NCBI GenBank assembly: GCA_963837805.1
Contig: CAWIOU010000044.1
Span: 1-64,000 of the forward strand
DNA: 64,000 bases
Source: Bog-756 sp963837805
GTDB lineage: Bacteria > Actinomycetota > Acidimicrobiia > Acidimicrobiales > RAAP-2
Reading direction: 5' to 3'
Positions within the stretch are counted from its first letter, which is position 1. Each line of letters opens with the position of its first letter. Below are positions 47,210 through 55,699 of the stretch, one piece after another. The notes under the pieces were generated by a model that was not told the origin of the DNA, searched no databases, and was given only the letters and a program-made list of their open reading frames with translations. The translations under genes were made by a program, and so were the position numbers.

Positions 47210-47775
47210 CGGCTGACCAGGTCCCCCAACGACACGCCGTCGTCGGAGACATCCACCATCTCGTCCCGGCTGGTGGGGAGGTTCTTGCCCACGTAGTCGG
47301 GCCGGATCGGGAGCTCACGGTGACCCCGGTCGACCATCACCGCCAGTTCGACCAGCTGGGCGCGCCCGTACTCGCCGAGCGCGTTGAGCGCGGCCCGAAT
47401 GGTCCGGCCGGTGAACAGCACGTCGTCGACCAGGATGACGGTGGCCCCGGTCAGATCGAAACTGATGTCGGTGGCGGCTTCGGGGAGCACGGGGCGCAAC
47501 CCGATGTCGTCGCGGTAGAAGGCCACGTCCAGGGTGCCGACCGGGACGTCGGTCCCCTCGAGCTCGGAGAGGGTTCCGGCCAGTCGACGGGCGATGGCCA
47601 CGCCGCCGGTCTGGAGCCCGATCAGGACCAGGTGCTGGAGCCCGCGGTTCCGCTCGATGATCTCGTGGGCCATGCGGGTGATGGCCCGGTGCACGTCGGC
47701 CGCCGACATCACCTGGGCACGGGGAACGAACACAGCACCCCGCGGTCGGGTATGACTGCGCTCACGTTCGGCCAC
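47206..47775 (-). CDS. pyrR: PyrR regulator / uracil phosphoribosyltransferase
   Basis: UMP-sensing RNA-binding protein that represses pyr genes, with weak UPRTase activity. 189 residues; the PRPP motif ATVILVDDVLFTGRTIRAAL is intact and RPVLPEAATDI plus DRGHRELPIRPDYVGKNLPT are typical. GTG 47775 is used, with AGGAGG 5 bases upstream; ATG at MSAADVHRAI is a shorter alternative. First gene of the pyr operon, with its own binding site in the leader. Confidence 0.96.
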   Translation of the reverse strand: MAERERSHTRPRGAVFVPRAQVMSAADVHRAITRMAHEIIERNRGLQHLVLIGLQTGGVAIARRLAGTLSELEGTDVPVGTLDVAFYRDDIGLRPVLPEAATDISFDLTGATVILVDDVLFTGRTIRAALNALGEYGRAQLVELAVMVDRGHRELPIRPDYVGKNLPTSRDEMVDVSDDGVSLGDLVSR

Positions 47776-47782
47776 TGCATCC

Positions 47783-47825
47783 TCCTGTCCGTTCGGGCCT
47801 CACAGGACCCGCTTCACGGTCAGGA
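47783..47825 (-). promoter_or_regulatory. PyrR-binding loop that encloses the pyrR ribosome binding site
   Basis: On the transcript, GGUCCUGUGAGGCC (47809-47796) matches the PyrR recognition pattern ARUCCNGNGAGGYU in all but the two outer positions, flanked by CGGG/CCCG. Below it UCCUGACCG (47825-47817) can pair with CGGACAGGA (47791-47783) with one mismatch, and the latter overlaps the Shine-Dalgarno. Binding would therefore hide the ribosome site, the model proposed for mycobacteria. No intrinsic terminator is visible, so translational rather than attenuation control is inferred. Confidence 0.7.
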
Positions 47826-47829
47826 TCCG

Positions 47830-47858
47830 AGTATACCCAGGCGGTCGTCGGCCGCCAG
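47830..47858 (-). promoter_or_regulatory. promoter of the pyr operon
   Basis: TATACT (47835-47830) with CTGGCG 17 bases upstream (47858-47853) on the minus strand, about 55 bases before the pyrR GTG. The -10 is five of six to consensus; the -35 is weak. The start point would fall near 47821-47824, at the edge of the lower stem of the PyrR structure. Confidence 0.55.
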
Positions 47859-47941
47859 GCGGCCGGCGCGGCCACGTGGTGACGGGGCCGGCGATCAGCT
47901 CAGCCACCGGGCCGGCGATCAGCCCGCCGGGTCCGCCGTTC

Positions 47942-48337
47942 TCACCCTCTGATCTGTTCGGCCAGCGTGGCCAGCACGCCGTTGACGAACCGCCCCGAGT
48001 CGTCGGTCGAATAGGCCGACGCCAGCTCGACGGCCTCGTTGAGGATCACCGCGGTGGGGACGTCGGGGCACCCGAGCAGCTCGGCCACGGCCAGCCGGAG
48101 CACGTTCCGGTCCACCACCGCCATGCGATCGAGCTCCCACCCGATGGCGGCGGCACCGATGCGGGCGTCGATGTCGGCCCGGCGCGTGTCCACGGCCCGC
48201 ACCAGGTCGACGGTGTAGGGATCCGGAGCCACCGCCAGTTCGTCGAGGACCTCGGTCGGGCGCCGTCCCTTCAGCTCCGCCTCGTAGAGGAGGGTCACGA
48301 CCCGTTCGCGGGCCTGGTGGCGGGGTGCGGGATCCAT
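47942..48337 (-). CDS. nusB: transcription antitermination factor NusB
   Basis: Partner of NusE/S10 in rRNA antitermination. 131 residues, all-helical: ARERVVTLLYEAELKGR, GAAAIGWELDRMAVVDRNVL, ELLGCPDVPTAVILNEAVEL and YSTDDSGRFVNGVLATL match the family. ATG 48337. Between efp and pyrR, its frequent place in Actinobacteria; a 166-bp gap with the pyr promoter and leader follows. Confidence 0.95.
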   Translation of the reverse strand: MDPAPRHQARERVVTLLYEAELKGRRPTEVLDELAVAPDPYTVDLVRAVDTRRADIDARIGAAAIGWELDRMAVVDRNVLRLAVAELLGCPDVPTAVILNEAVELASAYSTDDSGRFVNGVLATLAEQIRG

Positions 48338-48393
48338 GGTCGGTGATGGTCGGGCCGGGCAGCGGCTTCGCCCCGCGGCCGGGGGCCGGGCGG

Positions 48394-48954
48394 TCAGGCC
48401 CGGGTCAGATACTCCCCGGTGCGGGTGTCCACCTTGATCTTCTCCCCGGGATTGACGAAGAGGGGAACTTGGAGGACCAGCCCCGTCTCCACCGTGGCCG
48501 GCTTGCGGGCCCCGGACACCCGGTCCCCCTGGAGCCCCGGCTCGGTGTCGGTGACCGTCAGTTCGACCGCCGCCGGCAGGTCGACCCCGACGATCTCCGA
48601 CCCGTAGAACTGCAGGACGGCGTCATCGCCCTCCTTCAGGTAATTGGCCGAATCACCGAGGAGGGTCGTTTCGACCTGGAGCTGCTCGTACGACGACGTG
48701 TCCATGAACACGTAGTCCGAGCCGTCCCGGTAGAGGAATTGCATCTCCCGTTTGTCGATGATGGCCTGCTCGAGCTTCTCGTCGGCCCGGTAGGTCCGCT
48801 CGATGACGGCACCGGTCCGCTGGTTCTTCAATTTGGTGCGCACGAAGGCGCCGCCCTTGCCCGGCTTGACGTGTTGGAATTCGACCACCGCGAACAGACC
48901 CTCGGGCAGGTCGAGGGTCATGCCGTTGCGGAGATCATTGGTGGAGACGGCCAT
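48394..48954 (-). CDS. efp: elongation factor P
   Basis: Rescues ribosomes stalled at polyproline. 186 residues in three OB-like domains; the tip loop is EFQHVKPGKGGAFVRTKLKN with an unmodified-type Lys (PGKGGAF). C-terminal GEKIKVDTRTGEYLTRA is diagnostic. The ATG shares a base with the aminopeptidase stop (TGATG). Relevant here because several proteins in the window have Pro-rich tails. Confidence 0.98.
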   Translation of the reverse strand: MAVSTNDLRNGMTLDLPEGLFAVVEFQHVKPGKGGAFVRTKLKNQRTGAVIERTYRADEKLEQAIIDKREMQFLYRDGSDYVFMDTSSYEQLQVETTLLGDSANYLKEGDDAVLQFYGSEIVGVDLPAAVELTVTDTEPGLQGDRVSGARKPATVETGLVLQVPLFVNPGEKIKVDTRTGEYLTRA

Positions 48955-50102
48955 CAGACAGCAACTTCCTTCGGGAACAGGGTCAGCGATCGGCTCCCGT
49001 CGGGCGTCACCACCAAGGTGTCCTCGATGCGGACCCCGCCCGTCCCGGGCAGGTACACCCCCGGTTCGACGGTGACCACGGTGCCGGCAGCGAGGATAGC
49101 AGTCGACCCCGGGCCGACCGACGGCCCTTCGTGGATGTCGAGCCCGACCCCGTGCCCGGTGCCGTGCTCGAAGCGCTCCGCCCACCCGGACGCGCTGATG
49201 ACCTCCCGGCAGGCCAGGTCGACCGAGGCGGCGGTGACCCCCGGGGACACCGAGCGCACCCCGGCCCGTTGCGACTCCGCCACCACCTCGAACACGGTGG
49301 CCAGCTCACCGGAGGGCTCGCCGCCGACACAGAAGGTCCGGGTCATGTCCGACCGGTAGCCGTCGAAAACGGCGCCGAAGTCGACGACCACCGGATCGCC
49401 GGGCCGGATGCGCCGATCACCGGGCCGGGCATGGGGCTTGGCCGAGTTCTCGCCCGACGCCACAATGGTCTCGAAGGCGCTCTCCTCGGCCCCGCCCAGG
49501 CGCATGGCGTGGTCGAGGGCGGCGGCAAAACCCGATTCGGTGAGCTCGGCTCCGTCTCCCGCCGCGGCCAGCAGGGGCAGTGTCGCTTCCAGGGCCCGGT
49601 CGGCAATGGCCGCGGCCCGCTCCATCCGGACCACTTCGGCCGGGTCCTTGACCGTCCGCAGCCCTTCGACCATCCCCCGGGTGGGAACCAGCGCCGCCGA
49701 GGCCAGGAGCCCCGCCCACGTCCTCTGCGACGACCAGGTGACGGTGTCGGCCTCGAGCCCGAGCGAGCCGACCGCCGCGGCGCGTGCCACCAGCGCCTCG
49801 CGCTGGACCTGCACCCCGCCCACACAGGTGGTGATCTCGGCGTCGGCGCCGGCCTCCTCCAGCTGCTCGGCGGACTGGGTCCGGTACCTCCCGTCGGTGG
49901 TGAGCAGGGCGCCGTCGTCGGTGACGAGCAGGAGACCGGCCGATCCACTGAAGCCGCTCAGCCACCGGATGTTGGCCGGCGTGGTCACCAGCAGCGCTCC
50001 GATCGCCTGGCCGTCGTCTCCCGCCTCGGCGAACCGGGCCCGCAGCCGATCGAGTCGGCCGGTCACCTTCAGGGGCGCCATGCCCTCGGGTCCGGGGCTC
50101 AT
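48954..50102 (-). CDS. pepP: Xaa-Pro aminopeptidase (M24 family)
   Basis: Removes N-terminal residues before proline. 382 residues: N-terminal creatinase-like domain (LLVTTPANIRWLSGFSGSAG) and pita-bread catalytic domain with the five metal ligands in VVDFGAVFDGYRSDMTRTF (two Asp), HGTGHGVGLDIHEGP (His), VTVEPGVYLPG (Glu) and GVRIEDTLVV (Glu). ATG 50102 overlaps the aroQ stop as ATGA. The aroQ-pepP-efp order is common. The symbol could equally be pepQ. Confidence 0.92.
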   Translation of the reverse strand: MSPGPEGMAPLKVTGRLDRLRARFAEAGDDGQAIGALLVTTPANIRWLSGFSGSAGLLLVTDDGALLTTDGRYRTQSAEQLEEAGADAEITTCVGGVQVQREALVARAAAVGSLGLEADTVTWSSQRTWAGLLASAALVPTRGMVEGLRTVKDPAEVVRMERAAAIADRALEATLPLLAAAGDGAELTESGFAAALDHAMRLGGAEESAFETIVASGENSAKPHARPGDRRIRPGDPVVVDFGAVFDGYRSDMTRTFCVGGEPSGELATVFEVVAESQRAGVRSVSPGVTAASVDLACREVISASGWAERFEHGTGHGVGLDIHEGPSVGPGSTAILAAGTVVTVEPGVYLPGTGGVRIEDTLVVTPDGSRSLTLFPKEVAV

Positions 50103-50560
50103 CGGGGCTCGGTCCCGGCCGTCAGGATCTGGTGCACGGCCTCGACGGCGAGCCGGTACCCCAACCCCCCGAAGCCGGCGATGCACCCGTCGGACACCGG
50201 GGCGATGACCGACAGATGGCGGAACGGCTCGCGGGCGGCCGGATTGCTCAGGTGGAGCTCGACCACGACCCCGTCGAAGGCGGCCAGGGCGTCGTGGAGC
50301 GACCAGGACGTGTGGGTGAGGGCGCCGGCGTTGACGATGATGGCGTCGACCCGGCCGCGGGCCCGTTGCACCGCCTCGACCAGATCTCCCTCGTGGTTGG
50401 TCTGGAGGTGCTCGAGGGACAGGCCCAGCCCGGTGGCGGCGCCGGTCGCCGTGGCCACGTGCTCGTCCAGGGAAGCGGAGCCGTAGACGGCCGGTTCACG
50501 CTCCCCCAGCAGGTTGAGGTTGGGCCCCGAGAGGAGCAGGATCGAACCGGCCGTGCTCAC
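50099..50560 (-). CDS. aroQ: 3-dehydroquinate dehydratase, type II
   Basis: Third shikimate step. 153 residues: LLLSGPNLNLLGEREPAVYG (catalytic Tyr and flexible Arg loop), LQTNHEGDLVEAVQRA, IIVNAGALTHTSWSLHDAL and VVELHLSNPAAREPFRHLS (active-site His). GTG 50560 overlaps the aroB stop as GTGA. Confidence 0.97.
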   Translation of the reverse strand: MSTAGSILLLSGPNLNLLGEREPAVYGSASLDEHVATATGAATGLGLSLEHLQTNHEGDLVEAVQRARGRVDAIIVNAGALTHTSWSLHDALAAFDGVVVELHLSNPAAREPFRHLSVIAPVSDGCIAGFGGLGYRLAVEAVHQILTAGTEPR

Positions 50561-51630
50561 CTGGCGCCACCGGGTTCCGGACCTTGCATCTCCGCAAGGG
50601 TAGCGAGCACGTCGGCCTCGTCGACGCCGTGGGTGACCTCGACCCCCCGGGGCCCGTCGAGCACGAAGGTGAGATCGTGCCTGGCCTTCTTGTCCCGGGC
50701 CATGAACGAGACCAGCCGCTTGGGCTCGGCCCGGGCGGGGACGGCGGCGGAGAGGTCGAAGGCGCCGACCACCCTCCGGTGCAGTTCGACCCGGTCGTCG
50801 TCGATGCGCCCGAGCCTCCGGGCCAGCAGGGCAGCGTAGACGAGGCCGATGGCCACGGCCTCCCCGTGGCGGAGGTCGAGGCCGGCATCGGGATCGAAGG
50901 CGACCGCCTCCAGGGCGTGGGCCAGCGTGTGCCCGTAATTGAGGAGCATCCGACGGTCGCCTTCCCGCTCGTCGGCCGCCACGACGTCGGCCTTGATGGC
51001 CACGCACCGGGCCACCTGGTCGGCCAGGCCCAGGTCGAGCAGGGAGGCGTCGGGTCCACCGCCGGACGCCGAACCATCCAAGAACGCGTACTTGGCCATC
51101 TCGCCCCGGCCCGAGGCCCACTCCCGGGGAGGCAGGGTCGACAGCACCTCGGTGTCGCAGATGACCCCGCTCGGCTGCCAGAACGCCCCCACCAGGTTCT
51201 TCCCCTCGGGGAGGTTGACCCCGGTCTTGCCCCCGATGGCGGCATCCACCTGGGCCAGCAGGGTCGTGGCCACGTTCACATAGGCCGTCCCCCGGTGGAA
51301 GGACGCCGCCGCGAAACCAGCCAGGTCGGTGACCACGCCGCCGCCGACGGCGATGACCACGTCGGACCGACCGAGCCCGGCGCGGGCAAAGCCCCGACAC
51401 AGTTCCTCGACCACGGTCAACGACTTGGCCCCTTCGCCGGCGGGCACGGTGAACTCGTCGGCCGGGAGACCGGGGTCGACCGGCACGTCGATGCCGGCCT
51501 GGGTGACGATGGCGGCGCGCCGGGCGCCGGGCGCGGCGGTGGCCACCATGGCCGCCAGGTCATGACGGGCACCGTCGCCCACCACCACCCGGTAGGCCCG
51601 CTCCCCCAGCTCCACCGGGATCTCGATCAT
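50557..51630 (-). CDS. aroB: 3-dehydroquinate synthase
   Basis: Second shikimate step, from DAHP, needing NAD and a divalent metal. 357 residues: VVIAVGGGVVTDLAGFAAAS, TTLLAQVDAAIGGKTGVNLP, GEMAKYAFL and NYGHTLAHALEAV (metal His). ATG 51630 overlaps the aroK stop as ATGA. Confidence 0.98.
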   Translation of the reverse strand: MIEIPVELGERAYRVVVGDGARHDLAAMVATAAPGARRAAIVTQAGIDVPVDPGLPADEFTVPAGEGAKSLTVVEELCRGFARAGLGRSDVVIAVGGGVVTDLAGFAAASFHRGTAYVNVATTLLAQVDAAIGGKTGVNLPEGKNLVGAFWQPSGVICDTEVLSTLPPREWASGRGEMAKYAFLDGSASGGGPDASLLDLGLADQVARCVAIKADVVAADEREGDRRMLLNYGHTLAHALEAVAFDPDAGLDLRHGEAVAIGLVYAALLARRLGRIDDDRVELHRRVVGAFDLSAAVPARAEPKRLVSFMARDKKARHDLTFVLDGPRGVEVTHGVDEADVLATLAEMQGPEPGGAR

Positions 51631-52169
51631 CGTTCCCGCTCCGCCCCGATCCGGCGCGACACCAGCGCCGGCTGGGCCAGGACCCGGTCGACCGCCTCGA
51701 CGGGGGAGAGTCCGTCAACGTCGATCACCGCTTCCGCCACCGCCTCGTACAGAGGGCGCCGGACCTCGTAGAGATCCACCAGCCTGGTGGCCGGTTCGTC
51801 ACCCAGCAGCGGGCGGCCGTCTCCCTTGCCCACCCTCCGGGCCAGGAGACCGGGGTCGGCCCGGAGCCAGACCACGACGCCCGACCGCTGCAGGAGATCC
51901 CGATTGGCCTCGGACAGGACCACCCCACCGGCGGCCGACACGACCACCGGCTGCGAGGAGGAGAGCGCCTCGGCCAGCACCCGGGCCTCCTCGGCCCGGA
52001 AGGCGGCCTCGCCGCGCTCGGCGAACAGCTCGGGCACGGTGGAGCCGGTACTGGCCATGACCTGGGCGTCGGAATCGAAGTGGGACCACCCGAGGCGGGC
52101 GGCCAGCTGACGGCCCACGGTGGTCTTCCCGGCACCCATCATGCCCACCAGGATGACCCGGTCAACCAT
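51627..52169 (-). CDS. aroK: shikimate kinase
   Basis: Phosphorylates shikimate. 180 residues: P-loop VILVGMMGAGKTTVGRQLA, shikimate-binding HFDSDAQVMASTG and the GGGxx-like VVVSAAGGVVLS, lid RVGKGDGRPLLGD. ATG 52169 lies 8 bp inside the end of aroC. Confidence 0.97.
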   Translation of the reverse strand: MVDRVILVGMMGAGKTTVGRQLAARLGWSHFDSDAQVMASTGSTVPELFAERGEAAFRAEEARVLAEALSSSQPVVVSAAGGVVLSEANRDLLQRSGVVVWLRADPGLLARRVGKGDGRPLLGDEPATRLVDLYEVRRPLYEAVAEAVIDVDGLSPVEAVDRVLAQPALVSRRIGAERER

Positions 52170-53391
52170 CGGTCGGCGGCCGGGGCGCCGAGGGCGTCTC
52201 CCCCAGTGCCTCCAGATAGCCGCGGCGGTTGCGCCGGAACTCCTCGACCGAGTCGCCGCCGAACTTGCGCAGGGCTTCGGACGCCAGCACCAGGGCGACC
52301 ATCGTCTCGGCCACCACGCCCATGGCCGGCACCGCGGTGACATCGGTGCGCTCCTTGAAGGACACGGTGGACTCCTTGGACACCACGTCCACCGTGCCCA
52401 GGGTGGGCCGGTTGAGGGTGGCCAACGGCTTCATGGTGGCACGGGCCACGATGGGCGATCCGGTGGAGATGCCCCCTTCGACCCCTCCGGCGTGGTGGGT
52501 GTCCCGGACGTAGCCCCCGCCGAGTACGCCCGGGTCCCCGTCTTGGGGTCGGTCGTCGCCGGCCGTCGCCACCCGGATGGCGTCGTGGGCCACCGAGCCC
52601 CGCCGACCGGCCAGTTCGAAGCCGTCGCCGAGTTCGACAGCCTTGATGGCCTGGATGCTCATGAGGGCCTGGGCCAGCAGGGCGTCGAGGCGACGGTCCC
52701 AGTGCACGTGGCTGCCGAGGCCCACCGGGACCCCGAAGGCGATCACCTCGGCCACCCCGCCGAGCGAATCGCCGTCCTTGGCCGCCGCTTTCACCGCCGC
52801 GATCATCCGGGCCTCGGCGTCGGCATCGCAACACCGCACCTGTGACTCGTCGACCCGGATGAGGTCGCCGACCGAGGGCAGGACGTCCGATTCGGCGCGC
52901 TCGGGACCGAGTTGCACGATGTGGCTGAGCACGTCGATGCCGATCTGCCACAGCAGCAGCTTGGCCAACGTGCCCGCCGCCACCCGGGCGGCCGTCTCCC
53001 GGGCCGAGGCCCGTTCGAGGACGTCACGGGCGTCGTTGAGTCCATATTTGAGCATGCCGGAGAGATCGGCATGCCCGGGTCGGGGCTGGGTGAGCACCTT
53101 CGAGGGCAGACCGGGGTCGGGGGACATCTCGGTCTCCCACTTGGGCCATTCGGTGTTGGCGATCTCGATGGCCACCGGCGATCCGAGCGTCCTCCCGTGC
53201 CTGATCCCGCCGAGCAGGCTCACCTCGTCCGCCTCGAAGCGCATCCTCGGGCCCCGCCCGAACCCGAGCCGCCTCCGGGCCAGCCCGCGCTGGATGTCCC
53301 CTTCGGTCACCAGCAGGCCGGCGGGCAGTCCCTCCACGATGACCACCAGGGCGCGGCCGTGCGACTCGCCGGCGGTCAGGAAGCGGAGCAT
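52162..53391 (-). CDS. aroC: chorismate synthase
   Basis: Last common aromatic step, FMN-dependent. 409 residues: FLTAGESHGRALVVIVEGLP, RLGFGRGPRMRFEADEV, KWETEMSPDPG, RPGHADLSGMLKYGLNDARD, and near the end GVEGGISTGSPIVARATMKP. A complete match to the family. First of aroC-K-B-Q; aroA, aroE and aroG are elsewhere. Confidence 0.98.
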   Translation of the reverse strand: MLRFLTAGESHGRALVVIVEGLPAGLLVTEGDIQRGLARRRLGFGRGPRMRFEADEVSLLGGIRHGRTLGSPVAIEIANTEWPKWETEMSPDPGLPSKVLTQPRPGHADLSGMLKYGLNDARDVLERASARETAARVAAGTLAKLLLWQIGIDVLSHIVQLGPERAESDVLPSVGDLIRVDESQVRCCDADAEARMIAAVKAAAKDGDSLGGVAEVIAFGVPVGLGSHVHWDRRLDALLAQALMSIQAIKAVELGDGFELAGRRGSVAHDAIRVATAGDDRPQDGDPGVLGGGYVRDTHHAGGVEGGISTGSPIVARATMKPLATLNRPTLGTVDVVSKESTVSFKERTDVTAVPAMGVVAETMVALVLASEALRKFGGDSVEEFRRNRRGYLEALGETPSAPRPPTDG

Positions 53392-53421
53392 GCAGGGAAA
53401 TCTACTCGGGGCAGGGTGTGG

Positions 53422-54180
53422 TCACGATCCGGCGTGGAACAGGTCGTGAGCGATCTGGCCACCCCAGAAGACGGCGATCACCGCCCCGACGGCCAGCGAC
53501 GGAGCGAAGGGGATGCGCGTCTTCCGGCCCGACGACGACACCACCATCATGACGACGCCGAAGACCATCCCCACGATGAAACCGGTGAGGAAGGCCACGT
53601 AGGCATGGAGGAGGCTCAGGTAGCCCACGGTGAGGCCGATGACGCCGGCCAACCGCACGTCGCCGAAGCCCATCCCCCGGGGGACGAACCACCAGATCCC
53701 GAAGAAGAGCCCGAAGGCCACGGCCCCGGCGACGATGGCCCCGGTCAGGTCGTGCCACTGGTGGTCGATCCCCGCCGAGGCCACCAGGAGCGGCGCAATC
53801 AGGACCAGCGCGGCGTAGAGGAGCCGACGGGGCACGAGCCGGTGGGAGAGGTCGGTCACCGAGACGGCCACCAGCATGGCGAAGAACACGCAGAAGGGAG
53901 CCAGCACCAGATCCCGCCCGAAGTGGGCCGCCGCTCCCCCGAAGAGCGCGGCGGTCAGCACGGCCGCCGATGCCGTCCGGGTCGGTGACCGGCCCGAGGG
54001 CAGGAGATTGCGGACCGTGCCCTCGGCCGGGACGGGCACCTCCCCCTGGTCGTCCGCGGCCCGGCGACGCTGGTCCTCGAGACGGCTCTGGTCGGCCATC
54101 CTCTGACCGAGCGGGTCGAGGACGCCCCCGATCAGCAGGCCGGCAACGGTCGAGCCGGAGACCAACAGGGTGTCCACCAC
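53422..54180 (-). CDS. type IV prepilin peptidase (A24 family)
   Basis: Membrane aspartic protease that cleaves prepilin leaders. About 252 residues with 6-7 membrane helices; the two catalytic Asp motifs are VSVTDLSHRLVPRRLLY (DxxxxxxP) and RGMGFGDVRLAGVIG (GxGD). The N-terminal cytoplasmic domain of bifunctional PilD, with its zinc cysteines and methylase activity, is lacking. Start uncertain: GTG 54180 is chosen, TTG 54186 and GTG 54177 are close. No pilin genes are nearby, but this enzyme is often beside aroC in Actinobacteria. Confidence 0.9.
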   Translation of the reverse strand: MVDTLLVSGSTVAGLLIGGVLDPLGQRMADQSRLEDQRRRAADDQGEVPVPAEGTVRNLLPSGRSPTRTASAAVLTAALFGGAAAHFGRDLVLAPFCVFFAMLVAVSVTDLSHRLVPRRLLYAALVLIAPLLVASAGIDHQWHDLTGAIVAGAVAFGLFFGIWWFVPRGMGFGDVRLAGVIGLTVGYLSLLHAYVAFLTGFIVGMVFGVVMMVVSSSGRKTRIPFAPSLAVGAVIAVFWGGQIAHDLFHAGS

Positions 54181-54250
54181 AGGCAACGTACTGGACCGCC
54201 GCCTCCCGGACAGGCATCGTCAGCGCCGGGCCCCGGGCCGGCTGGACCGG

Positions 54251-54907
54251 TCAGCTGTGGGCCGGCTCGTAGTACGGGTTGGTGCCGTCGGCGTGATCGG
54301 TCACGTCGACGATGTTGGCGATCTCAGGGATGGCCTCGCGCAGGATCACCTCGATGCCCTGGGACAAGGTGGCCTTGGCCATCCCGCAACCCTGGCATCC
54401 GCCGCTGAGTCGCAGATAGACCGAGGAGTCCTCGACGGCGACCAGGTCGGCACGACCGCCGTGGGCGGCGATGCTCGGGTTCACCTGTTCGTCGAGGACC
54501 GAGACCACCCGTTGGGCCAGGGGGTCGGACAGATCGACTTCGGCCCCCGGGGCCAGCCCGCTCAACGTGGGAGCCGGCGGGGTGTTGGGGTTCACGATGA
54601 CCAGCCCACCCTCGCCGGACGCGTCGGTCACGAAGTCCAGCGTCGCCCCCTGGAGCCGCTCGACGCTGGCCTGGGGCACGACGACGGGCAGGTCGTCACC
54701 CTCTTGCACCACATCGCCGGCACCGGCATCGGCCAGGGACTGGAAGTACATGTCGTAGGCGTAGGCACCGTTGCTCTCACCGCTGATCTCCAGCCACAGC
54801 GCCAACGAGTCCGATTCGGATTCGTTGGCCAGCACCTCGAGCACGGTGGCCCTGGCTTCGCCGGTAATCGTCAGCACCGGGCGGACGTCCTCACGGTCTT
54901 CACTCAT
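54251..54907 (-). CDS. nfuA: Nfu-type iron-sulfur cluster carrier
   Basis: 218 residues. N-terminal degenerate A-type domain (about 5-95: VLTITGEARATVLEVLANES, lacking the three cysteines of true A-type carriers) fused to a C-terminal NifU domain with the cluster-binding CxxC in LRLSGGCQGCGMAKATLSQG. This architecture matches NfuA. ATG 54907 lies 7 bases after TATGAT, a leaderless promoter; the divergent gene starts only 19 bp away. Confidence 0.9.
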   Translation of the reverse strand: MSEDREDVRPVLTITGEARATVLEVLANESESDSLALWLEISGESNGAYAYDMYFQSLADAGAGDVVQEGDDLPVVVPQASVERLQGATLDFVTDASGEGGLVIVNPNTPPAPTLSGLAPGAEVDLSDPLAQRVVSVLDEQVNPSIAAHGGRADLVAVEDSSVYLRLSGGCQGCGMAKATLSQGIEVILREAIPEIANIVDVTDHADGTNPYYEPAHS

Positions 54908-54914
54908 GCCTGTC

Positions 54915-54942
54915 ATCATAAGGGCGTGTCAGCGAGCCACAA
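54915..54942 (-). promoter_or_regulatory. leaderless promoter of nfuA, overlapping the divergent start
   Basis: Minus strand: TTGTGG (54942-54937), 16-base spacer, TATGAT (54920-54915), 7 bases, ATG 54907. The clearest promoter in the window. The first codons of the plus-strand gene (GTG 54926) lie between its -35 and -10, so the two genes should interfere with each other's transcription. Confidence 0.75.
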
Positions 54943-55675
54943 GCACCAACCGGCCAATGCCCATGAGTGGGTGAGTTTCGACGACCCCGACGAGGAGCGG
55001 ACCTGGCTCTTCGATGTGACGTTCCTGGTCAGCTCCTGGACCTGCATCTTCGGTCAGGGGTGTCAGGGCGTCCTCACCGGGCCGGCCCCCGAGCTGGTCC
55101 AGGGATGTTGCTCCTACGGGGCCCATTTCACCGGCAAGAAGGACGCCCGCAACGTCGAGCGGGCCGCCGCCACCCTCACGCCCGATGTCTGGCAATTCCA
55201 CAAGCAGGGGCGCAAGGGCGTGGTGAAGAAGCTGCCCGACGGCGATCTCGGCACCCGCCTGGTCGACGGCGCCTGCATCTTCCTCAACCGGCCCGGATTC
55301 CCGGCCGGGCCCGGATGCGCCCTCCACACCGCGGCTCTGGCCCAAGGGCGGAGCCACGTCGAGCTCAAGCCCGAAGTCTGCTGGCAGTTGCCGTTGCGCC
55401 GCGAGGACGAGACGGCCCAGGACGGGCGGGTCACGTCGGTGGTCCGGCAATGGGACCGGCGCCACTGGGGCGAGGGAGGTGCCGAGTTCCACTGGTGGTG
55501 CACCGAGGACCCCGAGGCGTTCGTCGGCCACGAGCCCGTCTACGTCAGCATGCGCACCGAACTGGAGACGATGGCCGGCAAGAAGATCTACAAACGGCTG
55601 GCTGCCTACCTCGACGAGCGGCGCGCACCCCGGACCCGGGTGACCCTGCTGCCCCACCCGACCCTGCGCCGTTAG
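54926..55675 (+). CDS. cysteine-rich protein, YkgJ/DUF3109-like
   Basis: 249 residues, no signal peptide. Cysteines cluster as SSWTCIFGQGCQGVLTG, VQGCCSYGAHF, DGACIFLNRPGF, GPGCALHTAAL and PEVCWQLPLRR, a pattern like the Zn/Fe-chelating CxxCxxCC families; the metal site and function are inferred only. The C-terminus has HWWCTEDPEAFVGHEPVYVS and a basic helical end. GTG 54926 is the start that avoids overlap with nfuA. Divergent from an Fe-S carrier gene, which is suggestive. Confidence 0.75.
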   Translation: MSASHKHQPANAHEWVSFDDPDEERTWLFDVTFLVSSWTCIFGQGCQGVLTGPAPELVQGCCSYGAHFTGKKDARNVERAAATLTPDVWQFHKQGRKGVVKKLPDGDLGTRLVDGACIFLNRPGFPAGPGCALHTAALAQGRSHVELKPEVCWQLPLRREDETAQDGRVTSVVRQWDRRHWGEGGAEFHWWCTEDPEAFVGHEPVYVSMRTELETMAGKKIYKRLAAYLDERRAPRTRVTLLPHPTLRR

Positions 55676-55699
55676 CCCTGCTGCTGACCGCCGGCCGGG

